DNA from: an uncultured Flavobacteriales bacterium
Lineage (GTDB): Bacteria; Bacteroidota; Bacteroidia; Flavobacteriales_D; Crocinitomicaceae
DNA: 64,000 nt
Direction: 5' to 3'
NCBI GenBank assembly: GCA_913054135.1
Contig: CAJXJK010000003.1
Location: 248,001-312,000 of the forward strand
The first letter of the stretch is position 1. Each line of letters starts with the position of its first letter. Shown in pieces: positions 1 to 8,954 of the stretch. A program made the position numbers and the translations under genes. The notes under the pieces are model-generated. The model worked only from the letters and a program-made list of their open reading frames with translations, was not told the origin of the DNA and searched no databases.

Positions 1-386
1 GCTCCCTCAAGATCTTTTTCTTCTAATGAAGTTACTGCACCATTGTAATATCTAATGATTGTATTCTTGAGATAACCATCAATTTTGTCTTTGTGCTTTC
101 CATCAGTGTCTAGAGTTCTTGCCTGAATAAATGATTCGATAGCAATATCTCTGTATTCTTTTTTGTTCTCTGTTTGTTCCAGTTTTCTGTAAACTAAACC
201 TCTTAGTTGCCAAAGTTGAGAATTGAAGCGCTCGTTTGAAACAATAGCAGAGTCAGCCCAAATTTGTGCTTCTGTGTAATTCTTCTCTTGATACAATGCG
301 TATGCCTTGGTCGTATATTTTTGACCATAACCAGAGTAAGCAGTGAAGACCACCAATAAAACTAATATGTTTTTAATCGCTCTCAT
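1..386 (-). CDS. Secreted TPR-like protein, C-terminus cut by window edge
   Basis: Reading the minus strand from an ATG at 386 gives about 128 residues with no stop before the window edge, so the C-terminus is missing. The first 22 residues form a signal peptide ending near the sequence YSGYGQ. The rest is helical, with a tetratricopeptide-like pattern (KAYALYQEKNYTEAQIWADSA, then QLWQLRGLVYRKLEQ), which suggests a protein-interaction scaffold outside the cytoplasm. The start overlaps the stop of the upstream YfiR-like gene by one base (TAATG), so the two are probably translated together. I infer a TPR repeat protein of unknown specific function. Confidence 0.7.
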   Translation of the reverse strand, partial: MRAIKNILVLLVVFTAYSGYGQKYTTKAYALYQEKNYTEAQIWADSAIVSNERFNSQLWQLRGLVYRKLEQTENKKEYRDIAIESFIQARTLDTDGKHKDKIDGYLKNTIIRYYNGAVTSLEEKDLEG

Positions 387-925
387 TATTCAACTACATT
401 GCTCGCTAACTTCAATAATCTATCAGCTATTACGAGTTTATGTTTTTTAGCATTCCCTTTATTAATTTCAAATTTTTGACTTGTTCCTTTTACCACAAAA
501 TTGATTGCGGCTCCTTTGCTTAAGTGTCCTGATTTCTCACTTACAATTAAGGTGCTCTTACCTTTGAATTGACTGTTGAGAGACCCAACCTGTGCACTGC
601 TTCTAGGCGTAACGTACAAAATGTGTGCCTTGCTTATTTGTGAAGCAGATGTGTAATTTTTTACTACAATCTCTTGGCTTCCTATGTCTTTTCCTTCAAA
701 TTTTGATTTCAAGTTATCATATACACCCTCTTTATTACCATAAACTCCAATTACAAAATTGCCCTTTCTATACTCAGAAGGCCAATCAATTAAAGTGGCG
801 AAGTTGTACAAATACATGGCCTTAACAGGAGAACGCGTGTCCTTCATCTGAGTTACCTCAGGGTCCATCATTGACCAGGTGGTCAATAATACGACTGTTA
901 ATGCTATGAATATTTTTTTACTCAA
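386..925 (-). CDS. YfiR family (DUF4154) periplasmic protein
   Basis: This 179-residue secreted protein matches the YfiR/DUF4154 family. After a signal peptide (about residues 1-20) it has the family's opening pattern KAMYLYNFATLIDWP. Near the end it has GAAINFVVKG followed by FEIN and a terminal IADRLLKLA helix. In Pseudomonas YfiR is a periplasmic repressor of a diguanylate cyclase; in Bacteroidota these proteins more often sit beside sensor or TPR proteins, and their role is not settled. It overlaps the downstream TPR gene by one base. The family call is firm, the function is inference. Confidence 0.8.
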   Translation of the reverse strand: MSKKIFIALTVVLLTTWSMMDPEVTQMKDTRSPVKAMYLYNFATLIDWPSEYRKGNFVIGVYGNKEGVYDNLKSKFEGKDIGSQEIVVKNYTSASQISKAHILYVTPRSSAQVGSLNSQFKGKSTLIVSEKSGHLSKGAAINFVVKGTSQKFEINKGNAKKHKLVIADRLLKLASNVVE

Positions 926-969
926 AAATTTTAATTTAGTTTCCTAATGTACTAAAAGTATGCCAAAAA

Positions 970-1485
970 TTATTCGTTTGGTTCATTTGCGATTGAATCC
1001 ACTTTGAAATTTGCTAAGTCTCGATCAAACAAATAAAGACCTCCTTTATTGCCATCAATCAAACTTAGTTTGTCAAGTATAGAGCGCGCTAAAGCCTCCT
1101 CTTCAAGCTGTTCAGACACATACCACTGCATGAAGTTATGTGTCGTGTAATCTTTTTGTTCAAGACAAACATGAACAACCTCATTAATTGCATTTGTTAC
1201 TTCAACTTCATGTTCAAGCAGTGATTGAAAAACCTCATCTAAACCGTTAAAAGAAATGTCTCCACCTGCCAGCGAAGGAATAACCACTTTTCCGCCTCTT
1301 TCATTCACAAACTTAACGAGCCTTAACATATGTTGACGCTCCTCATCAGAGTGTAAATAAAGGAAGTCTGCTGTTCCACCATACCCAACGCTTTCGGCCC
1401 AAGAAGCCATAGCCAAGTAGTGATGCGAAGAACTTGCCTCTAATTCAATTTGCTTATTTAGTATTTCTTCTACTTTTTTATTCAA
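970..1485 (-). CDS. ftnA: Ferritin, bacterial non-haem type
   Basis: This 171-residue protein is a bacterial ferritin, which oxidises Fe(II) and stores iron as a mineral in a 24-subunit cytoplasmic shell. The ferroxidase ligands are visible: E16 in IELEAS, E49 and H52 in DEERQHM, E93 in EHEVEV, and Q126 in the strongly conserved stretch WYVSEQLEEE. Length and the C-terminal LYLFDRDLA helix match E. coli FtnA. It is divergent from the RNase R gene, with about 100 bases between them. No Fur box was evident by eye. Confidence 0.95.
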   Translation of the reverse strand: MNKKVEEILNKQIELEASSSHHYLAMASWAESVGYGGTADFLYLHSDEERQHMLRLVKFVNERGGKVVIPSLAGGDISFNGLDEVFQSLLEHEVEVTNAINEVVHVCLEQKDYTTHNFMQWYVSEQLEEEALARSILDKLSLIDGNKGGLYLFDRDLANFKVDSIANEPNE

Positions 1486-1586
1486 AACGAATAGGTTTAA
1501 ATTGATCTACAATATTAGCGAAAATACCAATTTGTTAGAGATAAGAAGGTAAATAATGTATAATTTTAGTCCACATAAAAAAGTGA

Positions 1587-3716
1587 ATGAGTAAAAACAA
1601 ACAAAAGAAAGGCGGAAAGCTCCGCCATTCATTGAGAAATGATATCGTAAATCTATTTTCATCAAACCAAGGCAAGCAGTTCAATTACAAACAAGTGTCT
1701 AGTTTGCTTGAGGTTTCAGATAAACAAGTTCGAAAACTAGTATTCGAAATTTTAGGAGACCTATGTAAAGATGGGGTTCTTAAAGAGACTCAAAGAGGTA
1801 AGTACAAGATGCTTGCTGCTGATCAAACTTTGACAGGAGTTATAGACGTGATTAGAAGAGGTGATGGATATGTGAATTCTCCAGATTCTGAGGAGGATAT
1901 TTTCGTTGATGAAAAAAATATGGGCAAAGCCCTAAACAAGGACACAGTAAAAGTAAAAATCATAAATAAAAGGGGGAGAAGAGGCTTAGAAGGAAAAATT
2001 GTTGAAGTCGTTAATCAAAAGGATCGACTCATTGTCGGAACCTTAGATATTCAAGACCATTTTGCTTTTTTGCTTCCTGATGACCCAAAGATTTCAGTTG
2101 ATCTATTCATCCCAACATCCAATTTAAATGGCGGAAAAAATGGTTTCAAAGCACTTGCCAAAATTACAGATTGGCCTGATTCGGCTAAAAATCCTTTTGG
2201 AAAAGTAGTTGAGGTTCTCGGAAAACCGGAGACTAATGATGCCGAAATGAAATCAATTCTTAGCGCGTATGGTATAAGCTACACTTTTCCTGATGAGGTA
2301 ATGAATGAAGCCAATCAGGTTTCACTAAGTCTAGATCCAAATGAAATTGCCAAGAGAAGAGATTACAGAGACATTTTAACATTTACCATTGACCCAATTG
2401 ATGCCAAAGATTTTGATGATGCCATTTCAGTTGAATATTTAGATGGAGGAATCATGAGAGTAGGTGTCCATATTGCTGATGTTGCACATTATGTGACTGA
2501 AGGTTCAGCCTTAGACAAAGAAGCTGCCGAACGAGGAAATTCTGTTTACTTGGTAGACAGGGTGGTGCCAATGCTTCCTGAACATCTATCAAATGGAGTT
2601 TGTTCACTTAGGCCAAATGAAGAAAAGTTTGCGTTTTCGGCCATTTTTGATCTTAATCCACAAGGAGAAATTCAAGATGAATGGTTTGGTAAAACGGTTA
2701 TTAATTCTGACCGAAGATTCACTTATGAAGAGGCGCAAGAAGTTATTGAGACCGGAAAAGGTGATCATTCTAAAGAAATTTTAATTGTAGACTCCATTGC
2801 TAAAAAGCTTCGAGTAGAAAGGATGAAAGAAGGCGCTTTAGAAATTCATGGTTCTGAATTGAGGTTTGAATTAAATGATGACGGCCAACCAATTCAGGTG
2901 TATAAAAAGACTCAAAAAGATGCTAATAAACTTGTTGAGGAGTATATGCTTCTTGCCAATAAAAGAGTTGGAAGGTTTATAGGGGATACAAAACGAAAAA
3001 CGCTTATTCCTTTAATTTATAGGGTTCACGACAAGCCGGATATGGAGAAAGTACAGCAGTTTGCTGTTTTCGTTTCGAAATTTGGGAAAAGCTTTATGTT
3101 CAACAATGAAGCCGAGATTGCTAAAAACATGAACGCTTTGTTTTCAGAAATGAAAGATGAAAACGAGTTTGCGCTTGTTCAAACTATGGCAATAAAAACC
3201 ATGTCAAAGGCTGTTTATGACACTGAGAACATTGGTCATTATGGATTAGGATTTAGGTATTACGCCCATTTTACATCACCTATCAGAAGGTATGCTGACT
3301 TAATGGTTCACAGAATTCTTCACAATGAACTAGAGAAGTCAAACAAGAGATATAAAGGATTATCTCAAACAGCAGAGCACATATCGGTAACAGAACGAAG
3401 AGCTTCTGAGGCCGAAAGAGCATCAAAAAAGTATTTTCAAGCCTACTATTTGCAGGATAAAGAAGGCGAAGTTTTTCCAGGGAAGATTACTGGTTTAACC
3501 GAGTGGGGAATGTATGTAGAAATGGAGGAAAACTTTTGTGAAGGAATGGTTTCCTTGAAGTCTCTCAAAGGGGACAAATTTCAATTTGACGAGAAAAACT
3601 ATATCGTTTACGGCTCTAAAAGGGGAGAAGAGTTTAACCTGGGAGATCGTGTAATGGTAAAAGTAATAAAGGTGTCTGTTAACAGAAAGCAGGTTGATTT
3701 AGAGCTAATGGAGTAA
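1587..3716 (+). CDS. rnr: Ribonuclease R (3'-5' exoribonuclease)
   Basis: This 709-residue protein is an RNB-family 3'-5' exoribonuclease that degrades structured RNA. An N-terminal winged-helix region (residues about 10-70) is followed by cold-shock-type OB folds. The RNB catalytic domain carries the metal-binding motif DPIDAKDFDDA at residues 269-279 and the YAHFTSPIRRYADL signature near residue 560. A C-terminal S1 RNA-binding domain occupies about residues 630-707. Length and order of domains are normal for RNase R. It stands alone, divergent from ferritin and convergent with the DUF2490 gene, whose stop is only 2 bases away. Confidence 0.96.
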   Translation: MSKNKQKKGGKLRHSLRNDIVNLFSSNQGKQFNYKQVSSLLEVSDKQVRKLVFEILGDLCKDGVLKETQRGKYKMLAADQTLTGVIDVIRRGDGYVNSPDSEEDIFVDEKNMGKALNKDTVKVKIINKRGRRGLEGKIVEVVNQKDRLIVGTLDIQDHFAFLLPDDPKISVDLFIPTSNLNGGKNGFKALAKITDWPDSAKNPFGKVVEVLGKPETNDAEMKSILSAYGISYTFPDEVMNEANQVSLSLDPNEIAKRRDYRDILTFTIDPIDAKDFDDAISVEYLDGGIMRVGVHIADVAHYVTEGSALDKEAAERGNSVYLVDRVVPMLPEHLSNGVCSLRPNEEKFAFSAIFDLNPQGEIQDEWFGKTVINSDRRFTYEEAQEVIETGKGDHSKEILIVDSIAKKLRVERMKEGALEIHGSELRFELNDDGQPIQVYKKTQKDANKLVEEYMLLANKRVGRFIGDTKRKTLIPLIYRVHDKPDMEKVQQFAVFVSKFGKSFMFNNEAEIAKNMNALFSEMKDENEFALVQTMAIKTMSKAVYDTENIGHYGLGFRYYAHFTSPIRRYADLMVHRILHNELEKSNKRYKGLSQTAEHISVTERRASEAERASKKYFQAYYLQDKEGEVFPGKITGLTEWGMYVEMEENFCEGMVSLKSLKGDKFQFDEKNYIVYGSKRGEEFNLGDRVMVKVIKVSVNRKQVDLELME

Positions 3717-3718
3717 GA

Positions 3719-4441
3719 CTACTTCGCCAGTTCCTTTTTAGCTTTTTTCATCTTCTTATAAAGCGACTTGAATTCATAATTATATTGAATTCCGTAAATA
3801 AAACTGCGGTTGTCTTTTGATCTGTTTTCGTGTTCAAAAGTATAGAAAACCTTTAAGCTTTGTCTTTTCGGTAAGTCTATGTTTACCCCTGCTTTGAATC
3901 GATAAGTGTCCAAAAATCCAGCATTCGAATTAATGGGTTGAATTGAATGAAAAATCTCTGCTCCTATGTAAGGCGAAATCAATTTAAAATCTTTGTTCTT
4001 ATAGCTTATTTTGAATGACTGACGATACACGTTTTTTCTGTCAGGATAGATGCCGTTTACTTCAGACAATCTATCAAAACCGTGCTGAAAACGAGCTCTT
4101 GTTTTGAAAGCTAAACCGAAGTCTAACTTGTACCTATAGCTCACGTCAAGTGCAAGTCGGTTGGCATTAAAAAAATAATCTGATTGCTTTCTGGCATATC
4201 GATAAATCGCAGCAACATTCAAACCCTTTATTATTTCGTAATCCGCAGTGAATTCGGCATAGGCCCGGTTAAAGCTAGACATGTTGTCATTCAGTCTTAC
4301 TTGAGTCTCAAATCCTGCTGTCAGGTTTTTGATTACTTCCATTTCTAGCCCGACTCCAGTCCAAAAATGTGCATCTTTAATGGTTTGACTAAATGAAGCG
4401 TGACTTCCCGCTAAGGCTAGTATGAGAATCAGTTTTCTCAT
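3719..4441 (-). CDS. DUF2490 family outer-membrane beta-barrel protein
   Basis: This 240-residue protein has a signal peptide (about residues 1-18) and alternating amphipathic strands typical of a small beta-barrel. The opening DAHFWTGVGLEMEVIKNL and the repeated arginine-rich strand pattern match DUF2490, an uncharacterised family common in Bacteroidota. The C-terminus is a lysine-rich helix (KKMKKAKKELAK), unusual for an outer-membrane barrel, which normally ends in an aromatic residue. Its ATG overlaps the stop of the upstream lipoprotein gene by four bases (ATGA), so the two are translationally coupled. Function is unknown. Confidence 0.8.
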   Translation of the reverse strand: MRKLILILALAGSHASFSQTIKDAHFWTGVGLEMEVIKNLTAGFETQVRLNDNMSSFNRAYAEFTADYEIIKGLNVAAIYRYARKQSDYFFNANRLALDVSYRYKLDFGLAFKTRARFQHGFDRLSEVNGIYPDRKNVYRQSFKISYKNKDFKLISPYIGAEIFHSIQPINSNAGFLDTYRFKAGVNIDLPKRQSLKVFYTFEHENRSKDNRSFIYGIQYNYEFKSLYKKMKKAKKELAK

Positions 4442-4824
4442 TTATAAACTATGATGTCTTCAACGGTTAAAGCCTGTGCCTTGTCAGTAACTTCGACAGA
4501 TTGCGAAACAATGGTGTCGCCTCCTCCGCACAAGTCACATCTTGAATATGCAAACATGGTGTACATTCCTGGAGTCAGGTTTGTGAACTCATAGGACCCT
4601 TCGTAGCTAGTAGAAAACTTGTCATCATAGATTAAGTCATCTTCACCATAAATGATATAAACATCATAATCAGGAGCATAATACTCGTCTAAAACTTGAC
4701 CTAAAACATTGGTCTCAATTCTATAAACTTTTCCACTTATTGAAGAGGTTCCGCCTACTCCTGGCTCTTTGTTACAGGCCGCTAAGAGCACAATCAAAAA
4801 GCTTAAAACAAATAATTTTTTCAT
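4438..4824 (-). CDS. Small lipoprotein, carboxypeptidase-regulatory-like fold
   Basis: The ATG at 4824 is chosen over one 30 bases upstream because it begins a standard lipoprotein signal, MKKLFVLSFLIVLLAAC, with lipobox LAAC and acylated cysteine C17. The mature 112 residues contain SISGKVYRIETN, then a YEFTNLTPGMYTMFAYS segment. This is the pattern of a beta-sandwich like that of carboxypeptidase regulatory or transthyretin-like domains. A CDLCGG pair of cysteines could be structural. The gene is coupled to the DUF2490 barrel, so the two may form an outer-membrane pair; that is inference. Confidence 0.75.
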   Translation of the reverse strand: MKKLFVLSFLIVLLAACNKEPGVGGTSSISGKVYRIETNVLGQVLDEYYAPDYDVYIIYGEDDLIYDDKFSTSYEGSYEFTNLTPGMYTMFAYSRCDLCGGGDTIVSQSVEVTDKAQALTVEDIIVYK

Positions 4825-4920
4825 AATAATTGATGTTAGCGTAAAGTTAAACATAAAATTGACTTTCTGTTAATGTCCTCTTAACATGGGGGTTATGGAG
4901 CCACTTACAGAAAAATTACC

Positions 4921-4928
4921 TATATTTG
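4921..4928 (+). promoter_or_regulatory. Bacteroidota -7 box for the CotH/PorP operon
   Basis: TATATTTG matches the Bacteroidota -7 consensus TAnnTTTG exactly and lies 68 bases before the ATG at 4997. No good -33 TTTG is present at the usual distance, so the call rests on the -7 box alone. Confidence 0.45.
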
Positions 4929-4996
4929 GTTAGAACCCTAGGCTTTATAATGAATAAGGGAAGCAACCTTTTAGCTTTCCATAGTGTATTAATGTT

Positions 4997-7549
4997 ATGA
5001 AAACTTTACTAACTGCCTGTTCACTGATGTTTTTATTGACTGCAAATTCGCAGGTTATAATCAATGAATATTCTTGTTCAAATTCTAATGGACCAACTGA
5101 TGCGTATGGTGATACGCCTGATTGGATAGAACTTCACAACATTGGCGCCACGGCTTTTGATCTTTCGGGCTATTACCTTTCAGACAATGACAATAATCTT
5201 TCTAAATGGGAGATACCTGTGGGAGCATCTGTTCCTGCCGGTGGATATATGATGGTTTATTGTTCAAAGAGAGATGAGCTGAATGGCACACAATTGCATC
5301 CTAGCTTTGGTTTAACTCAAACGAAAAATGAGTGGATTATCTTAGCTTCGTCAGGCGGAGCGATTCAAGATTCGATTAATATTACCAACATGACTCAAGA
5401 TGATCATTCTTACGGAAGGACTACAGACGCGGCGTTAACTTGGAGTATTTTCACAACTCCAACCCCTGGCGCAACAAATGTTGGCGGAATGAATTACTAT
5501 TCTGCGACTCCGGTTTTAAGTTTAGCGGCAGGATTTTATAGCGGAACTCAAAGTGTGACTTGTACAACAACTGACGGTTCTGCCACACTTTATTACACAA
5601 CTGATGGTTCTGTTCCTACCACTGCTTCAACCCTATATGCTGGAGCGATTTCAATTACTGCTACGACAGTTTTAAGAGTTAAAGGTTTTTCTTCAGATCC
5701 TAACACACCACCGAGTTTTACAGAAACCAACACTTATTTCATTGATGAGGTTCACACTCTTCCGGTTCTCTCTTGTTCGGGTGATGAGGTGTTAGATTTT
5801 ATAAATGATGTGGCTCCTGGATCATTCAATTCGAATTTTAAAGGTGCTTTTGAGCTTTTTGAAGACAATGGAACTTTGGTTAGTGAAGGAACAGGTTATT
5901 ACAATAAACACGGTAATGACTCATGGGCATATGACCAAAGAGGGTTTGATTTAGTTGTGAGAGATGAGTACGGTATTACTAATGCCGTGAGACATGAGCT
6001 TTTTCCTGAAAAGAATAGAGATGAGTATCAAAAGATAATAATTAAAGCTGCTGCTAATGATAATTATCCTTTTGCACAAGGTGCACATATCAGAGATGCT
6101 ATGGTGCATACTTTATCTCAGCAGGCTCACTTAAGAGTAGATGAAAGAACTTCAAGATTTGCGATTGTATACATCAATGGGCAATATTGGGGAGTTTATG
6201 ATTTAAGAGAAAAAGTTGATGATGCTGATTTTACAAATCATTATTACGATCAAGATAAGTTCAACATTGAGTTTCTAAAAACTTGGGGCGCTACTTGGGC
6301 TGAATATGGAGACCAAACAGTTCCACACCCTGAATGGGAAGCGTTTAAAAATCAAGTTATAACTGGTGACATGACTGACCCAGTTCAATACCAGGCTGTC
6401 AAAGATGTTTACAATACAGGTTCATTGATTGATTATGTTGTACTGAATTCATATATCGTAACTTCAGATTGGTTGAACTGGAACACTGGTTGGTGGCATG
6501 GCTGGAAGCCAGAGCCGGCTGATAAGCAAAAATGGCGTTACATCCTTTGGGATAATGATGCAAGTTGGGGACATTATATAAATTATACTGGAGTTCCTAC
6601 AACTGGTCCTGATGCTGATCCATGTAATGCGGATAATTTACCAGATCCAGGTGGTCAAGGTCACATTCCAATCTTAAATCAGTTATTGCTGAATGAAGAG
6701 TTCTCTCAAGAATACATCACGAGATATGCAGATTTAATAAACGGACCATTTGGATGCCCGGCAATGCAAAACCTTGTTGATAGTATGGTTGCTGTTATTC
6801 AGCCTGAGATGCAAAGACAAATAGACACATGGGGTGGTTCAATGGCTGGTTGGCAAGCAGAGGTTACTGAACTGAAAGATTATATTGATGCAAGATGTGC
6901 TGCAATGACAGCAGGATTAATTGATTGCTATGACCTTGAAGGACCATATGATTTGACAATTGATGTAGAGCCAGTAGGTGGAGGAACAGTAAAGGCAAAC
7001 TCAGAATGGGTACCTTTTTATCCTTGGACAGGTGAGTTCTACGGAGGAATAAACACTTTGTTTAAAGCTGATGCAAACGCCGGCTTTACTTTCTCACATT
7101 GGGAATCTGTCAATCATACTTTTGCAAACCCTGATAGTTTGAATGACACACTTTCATTGATTGCTATTGATACGGTTATCGCTCATTTTATTGCTGATCC
7201 ATTACCGCCAGACCCACCAATTGTAGATCCTCCTATCGTGACTCCTCCAGGACAACCGAATCCGACTACATTTACTGGCTTCCATATTCCGAATGCATTT
7301 TCTCCAAATGATGACCAAAACAATGATTGGTTAGAGTTTTTCGCAGGATGGGATGTTACAAACTTTGATTTACAGATTTATGATCGTTGGGGTACATTAG
7401 TATTTAAAACTTCAACTGTCGGAGATTTCTGGGACGGAAGACATAAAGAAACTCTTGTGAATACCGGAGTCTATACTTACGTCCTCATATTTGATTCGTC
7501 CGAAACCGGCAAAACAGAAACTACAGGAAACATAACTGTCTTAAGATAA
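4997..7549 (+). CDS. Secreted CotH-kinase-like protein with lamin-tail and type IX C-terminal domains
   Basis: This 850-residue protein is built for export. After a signal peptide (about 1-18) there is a lamin-tail domain (about 18-130: VIINEYSCSNS, DWIELHNIG, FDLSGYYLSD), then a chitobiase-like beta domain (about 168-250) with the LYYTTDGSVPT signature. A CotH domain follows (about 260-620), with WRYILWDNDASWG at 513-525 holding the acidic residues of CotH folds. Next come an InlB-like repeat (about 650-735), a proline-rich linker, and a gliding-motility-associated CHU_C domain (about 765-850, NAFSPNDDQNNDW and YDRWG). CHU_C marks type-B cargo of the type IX secretion system. CotH proteins include secreted protein kinases; activity here is inferred. 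The stop shares one base with the downstream PorP/SprF start. Confidence 0.9.
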   Translation: MKTLLTACSLMFLLTANSQVIINEYSCSNSNGPTDAYGDTPDWIELHNIGATAFDLSGYYLSDNDNNLSKWEIPVGASVPAGGYMMVYCSKRDELNGTQLHPSFGLTQTKNEWIILASSGGAIQDSINITNMTQDDHSYGRTTDAALTWSIFTTPTPGATNVGGMNYYSATPVLSLAAGFYSGTQSVTCTTTDGSATLYYTTDGSVPTTASTLYAGAISITATTVLRVKGFSSDPNTPPSFTETNTYFIDEVHTLPVLSCSGDEVLDFINDVAPGSFNSNFKGAFELFEDNGTLVSEGTGYYNKHGNDSWAYDQRGFDLVVRDEYGITNAVRHELFPEKNRDEYQKIIIKAAANDNYPFAQGAHIRDAMVHTLSQQAHLRVDERTSRFAIVYINGQYWGVYDLREKVDDADFTNHYYDQDKFNIEFLKTWGATWAEYGDQTVPHPEWEAFKNQVITGDMTDPVQYQAVKDVYNTGSLIDYVVLNSYIVTSDWLNWNTGWWHGWKPEPADKQKWRYILWDNDASWGHYINYTGVPTTGPDADPCNADNLPDPGGQGHIPILNQLLLNEEFSQEYITRYADLINGPFGCPAMQNLVDSMVAVIQPEMQRQIDTWGGSMAGWQAEVTELKDYIDARCAAMTAGLIDCYDLEGPYDLTIDVEPVGGGTVKANSEWVPFYPWTGEFYGGINTLFKADANAGFTFSHWESVNHTFANPDSLNDTLSLIAIDTVIAHFIADPLPPDPPIVDPPIVTPPGQPNPTTFTGFHIPNAFSPNDDQNNDWLEFFAGWDVTNFDLQIYDRWGTLVFKTSTVGDFWDGRHKETLVNTGVYTYVLIFDSSETGKTETTGNITVLR

Positions 7550-8583
7550 TGAAGAGGCTATTATTTTCTATTGCTTTTCTTGGGGCTTTCAGCTCTTTTA
7601 GTCAAGACATCCACTTTACTCAAATGCAGCAGGCACCAATGTTGTTGAATCCTGCTTATACGGGTATGTTTAATGGTTGGGAAAGAATAGCAGTTAGTCA
7701 CAAAAGCCAATGGGTAAGCGCCGGAACGAAATTCCATACTACATCTATAGCTGCCGATCTAAATATTTTCAAACCCAAAAATGCCACAAGCGCATATATG
7801 GGAACGGGAATACAGTTATATAATGACATTGGCGGAGACAGTAGGTTTGGAACCAAACAAATGCTTTTGAATGTTTCTGGTGTTGTTCCTATTGCAGAAA
7901 TGCATTCGCTATCTGCTGGATTGCAAATTGGATTAGGTCAGAGAACCGGCGATTTGTCTAAACTTGTTTTTGGTAATCAATTCAATGAGAACGCAAACGA
8001 ATTTGACACTAGTTTTCCTTCTAATGAGACTAATGGCTTAGTTTCATTTTTGTATCCTGATTTAGGATTCGGAGCTTCATATAAGTTCGGAAAGCAAAAC
8101 GTAAACATTGTTAGAGATGACGCTACTGAGTTTGTTTTTGGTTTCGCCTACACCCACGTAAACAAACCTGATTTGAAATACAGGCTGGGATTCACTGAAC
8201 AGTTGTATGCTAAGGTAGGGATCAATTCTTCTTTTTTGAAAGATTTTCAGGGGACCTCTACAGGTATTGAATTGTACTTTAATCAGTTTATACAAGGACC
8301 TCATTCAGAAACAATGTTTGGTGCACTTGTTAGATACAGAATGTCTTCAGGATCGAAATCAACAGGGTTGACAAGAGACCGTTATTTAAAGGGTGGCTTG
8401 TATTACCGACTAAATGACGCGATTGCGCCGGCACTATTTTTACATATGTATGGGTTTGACTTCGGAATAAGTTATGACATTACACTATCTAAACTTGGTC
8501 AAGTTAAAAGAGCCGGTGGCTTGGAATTCTCTTTGGTTTATTCAAATTTAGACTTTGCGCTCTTCAAACGAAGAGGACAATAA
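7549..8583 (+). CDS. PorP/SprF family type IX secretion outer-membrane protein
   Basis: This 344-residue protein has a signal peptide and the family's opening HFTQMQQAPMLLNPAYTGMF, followed by beta-strands throughout. PorP/SprF proteins are outer-membrane components of type IX secretion; SprF is needed to deliver the adhesin SprB in Flavobacterium. It starts on the last base of the CotH/CHU_C gene, so it is very probably the dedicated partner for that cargo. A strong terminator follows at 8595. It is one of three PorP/SprF genes in the window. Confidence 0.92.
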   Translation: MKRLLFSIAFLGAFSSFSQDIHFTQMQQAPMLLNPAYTGMFNGWERIAVSHKSQWVSAGTKFHTTSIAADLNIFKPKNATSAYMGTGIQLYNDIGGDSRFGTKQMLLNVSGVVPIAEMHSLSAGLQIGLGQRTGDLSKLVFGNQFNENANEFDTSFPSNETNGLVSFLYPDLGFGASYKFGKQNVNIVRDDATEFVFGFAYTHVNKPDLKYRLGFTEQLYAKVGINSSFLKDFQGTSTGIELYFNQFIQGPHSETMFGALVRYRMSSGSKSTGLTRDRYLKGGLYYRLNDAIAPALFLHMYGFDFGISYDITLSKLGQVKRAGGLEFSLVYSNLDFALFKRRGQ

Positions 8584-8594
8584 AAGGTATAAAA

Positions 8595-8630
8595 AAACCC
8601 AATTCACTAAGTGAACTGGGTTTTAATTTT
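8595..8630 (+). terminator. Intrinsic terminator after the CotH/PorP operon
   Basis: A 13-base stem with one mismatch (AAACCCAATTCAC pairing with GTGAACTGGGTTT), a 3-base loop, and a following T-rich tract lie 12 bases after the PorP/SprF stop. Confidence 0.85.
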
Positions 8631-8643
8631 TTGGCGTCAAGAA

Positions 8644-8868
8644 TTATCTTTTCTTTATTTCTTTAACGATCACTTTGCCGTTGGGTAAACCAATTCTTAA
8701 AAAAGTGATTAAATCACCTCTAACGAACTCTAGCTGAGCGCCCTTTTGATCAAATGAATCTCCTGGTTCAGTCTCAGGTTTAGGATTGTTACCTTCTGTT
8801 ACTTCTCCTGTTTCTGCATCAAAAATTTTGTGCACTCTTCCTTCAACGTACTCTCTTGTTACTGACAT
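8644..8868 (-). CDS. Small conserved hypothetical protein
   Basis: The ATG at 8868 (MSVTREYVEG) gives 74 residues; an upstream GTG adds nine residues with no support. The protein is predicted soluble, charged and beta-rich: it contains VHKIFDAETGEV, then an acidic stretch, then LEFVRGDLITFLRIGLPNG and a lysine-arginine end. The second half resembles a small nucleotide- or ligand-binding beta-barrel, but I do not recognise the family. It is divergent from the TPR-SpoIIE gene. The convergent terminator at 8595 may serve it as well. Confidence 0.6.
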   Translation of the reverse strand: MSVTREYVEGRVHKIFDAETGEVTEGNNPKPETEPGDSFDQKGAQLEFVRGDLITFLRIGLPNGKVIVKEIKKR

Positions 8869-8954
8869 AATTTGTATAGATTTTAAAGTTCCCACTAAAA
8901 ATATAAATAATTTGATAGCAGCACGTATTTAAATTGTATATTTTTAGTGACTCT

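Noticed and set aside
4883-4892. A shared CCCCCATGTT motif upstream of the genes at 4824 and 48592
   Set aside because: It is only ten bases, with different distances to the two ATGs and no matching promoter. It is likely chance.
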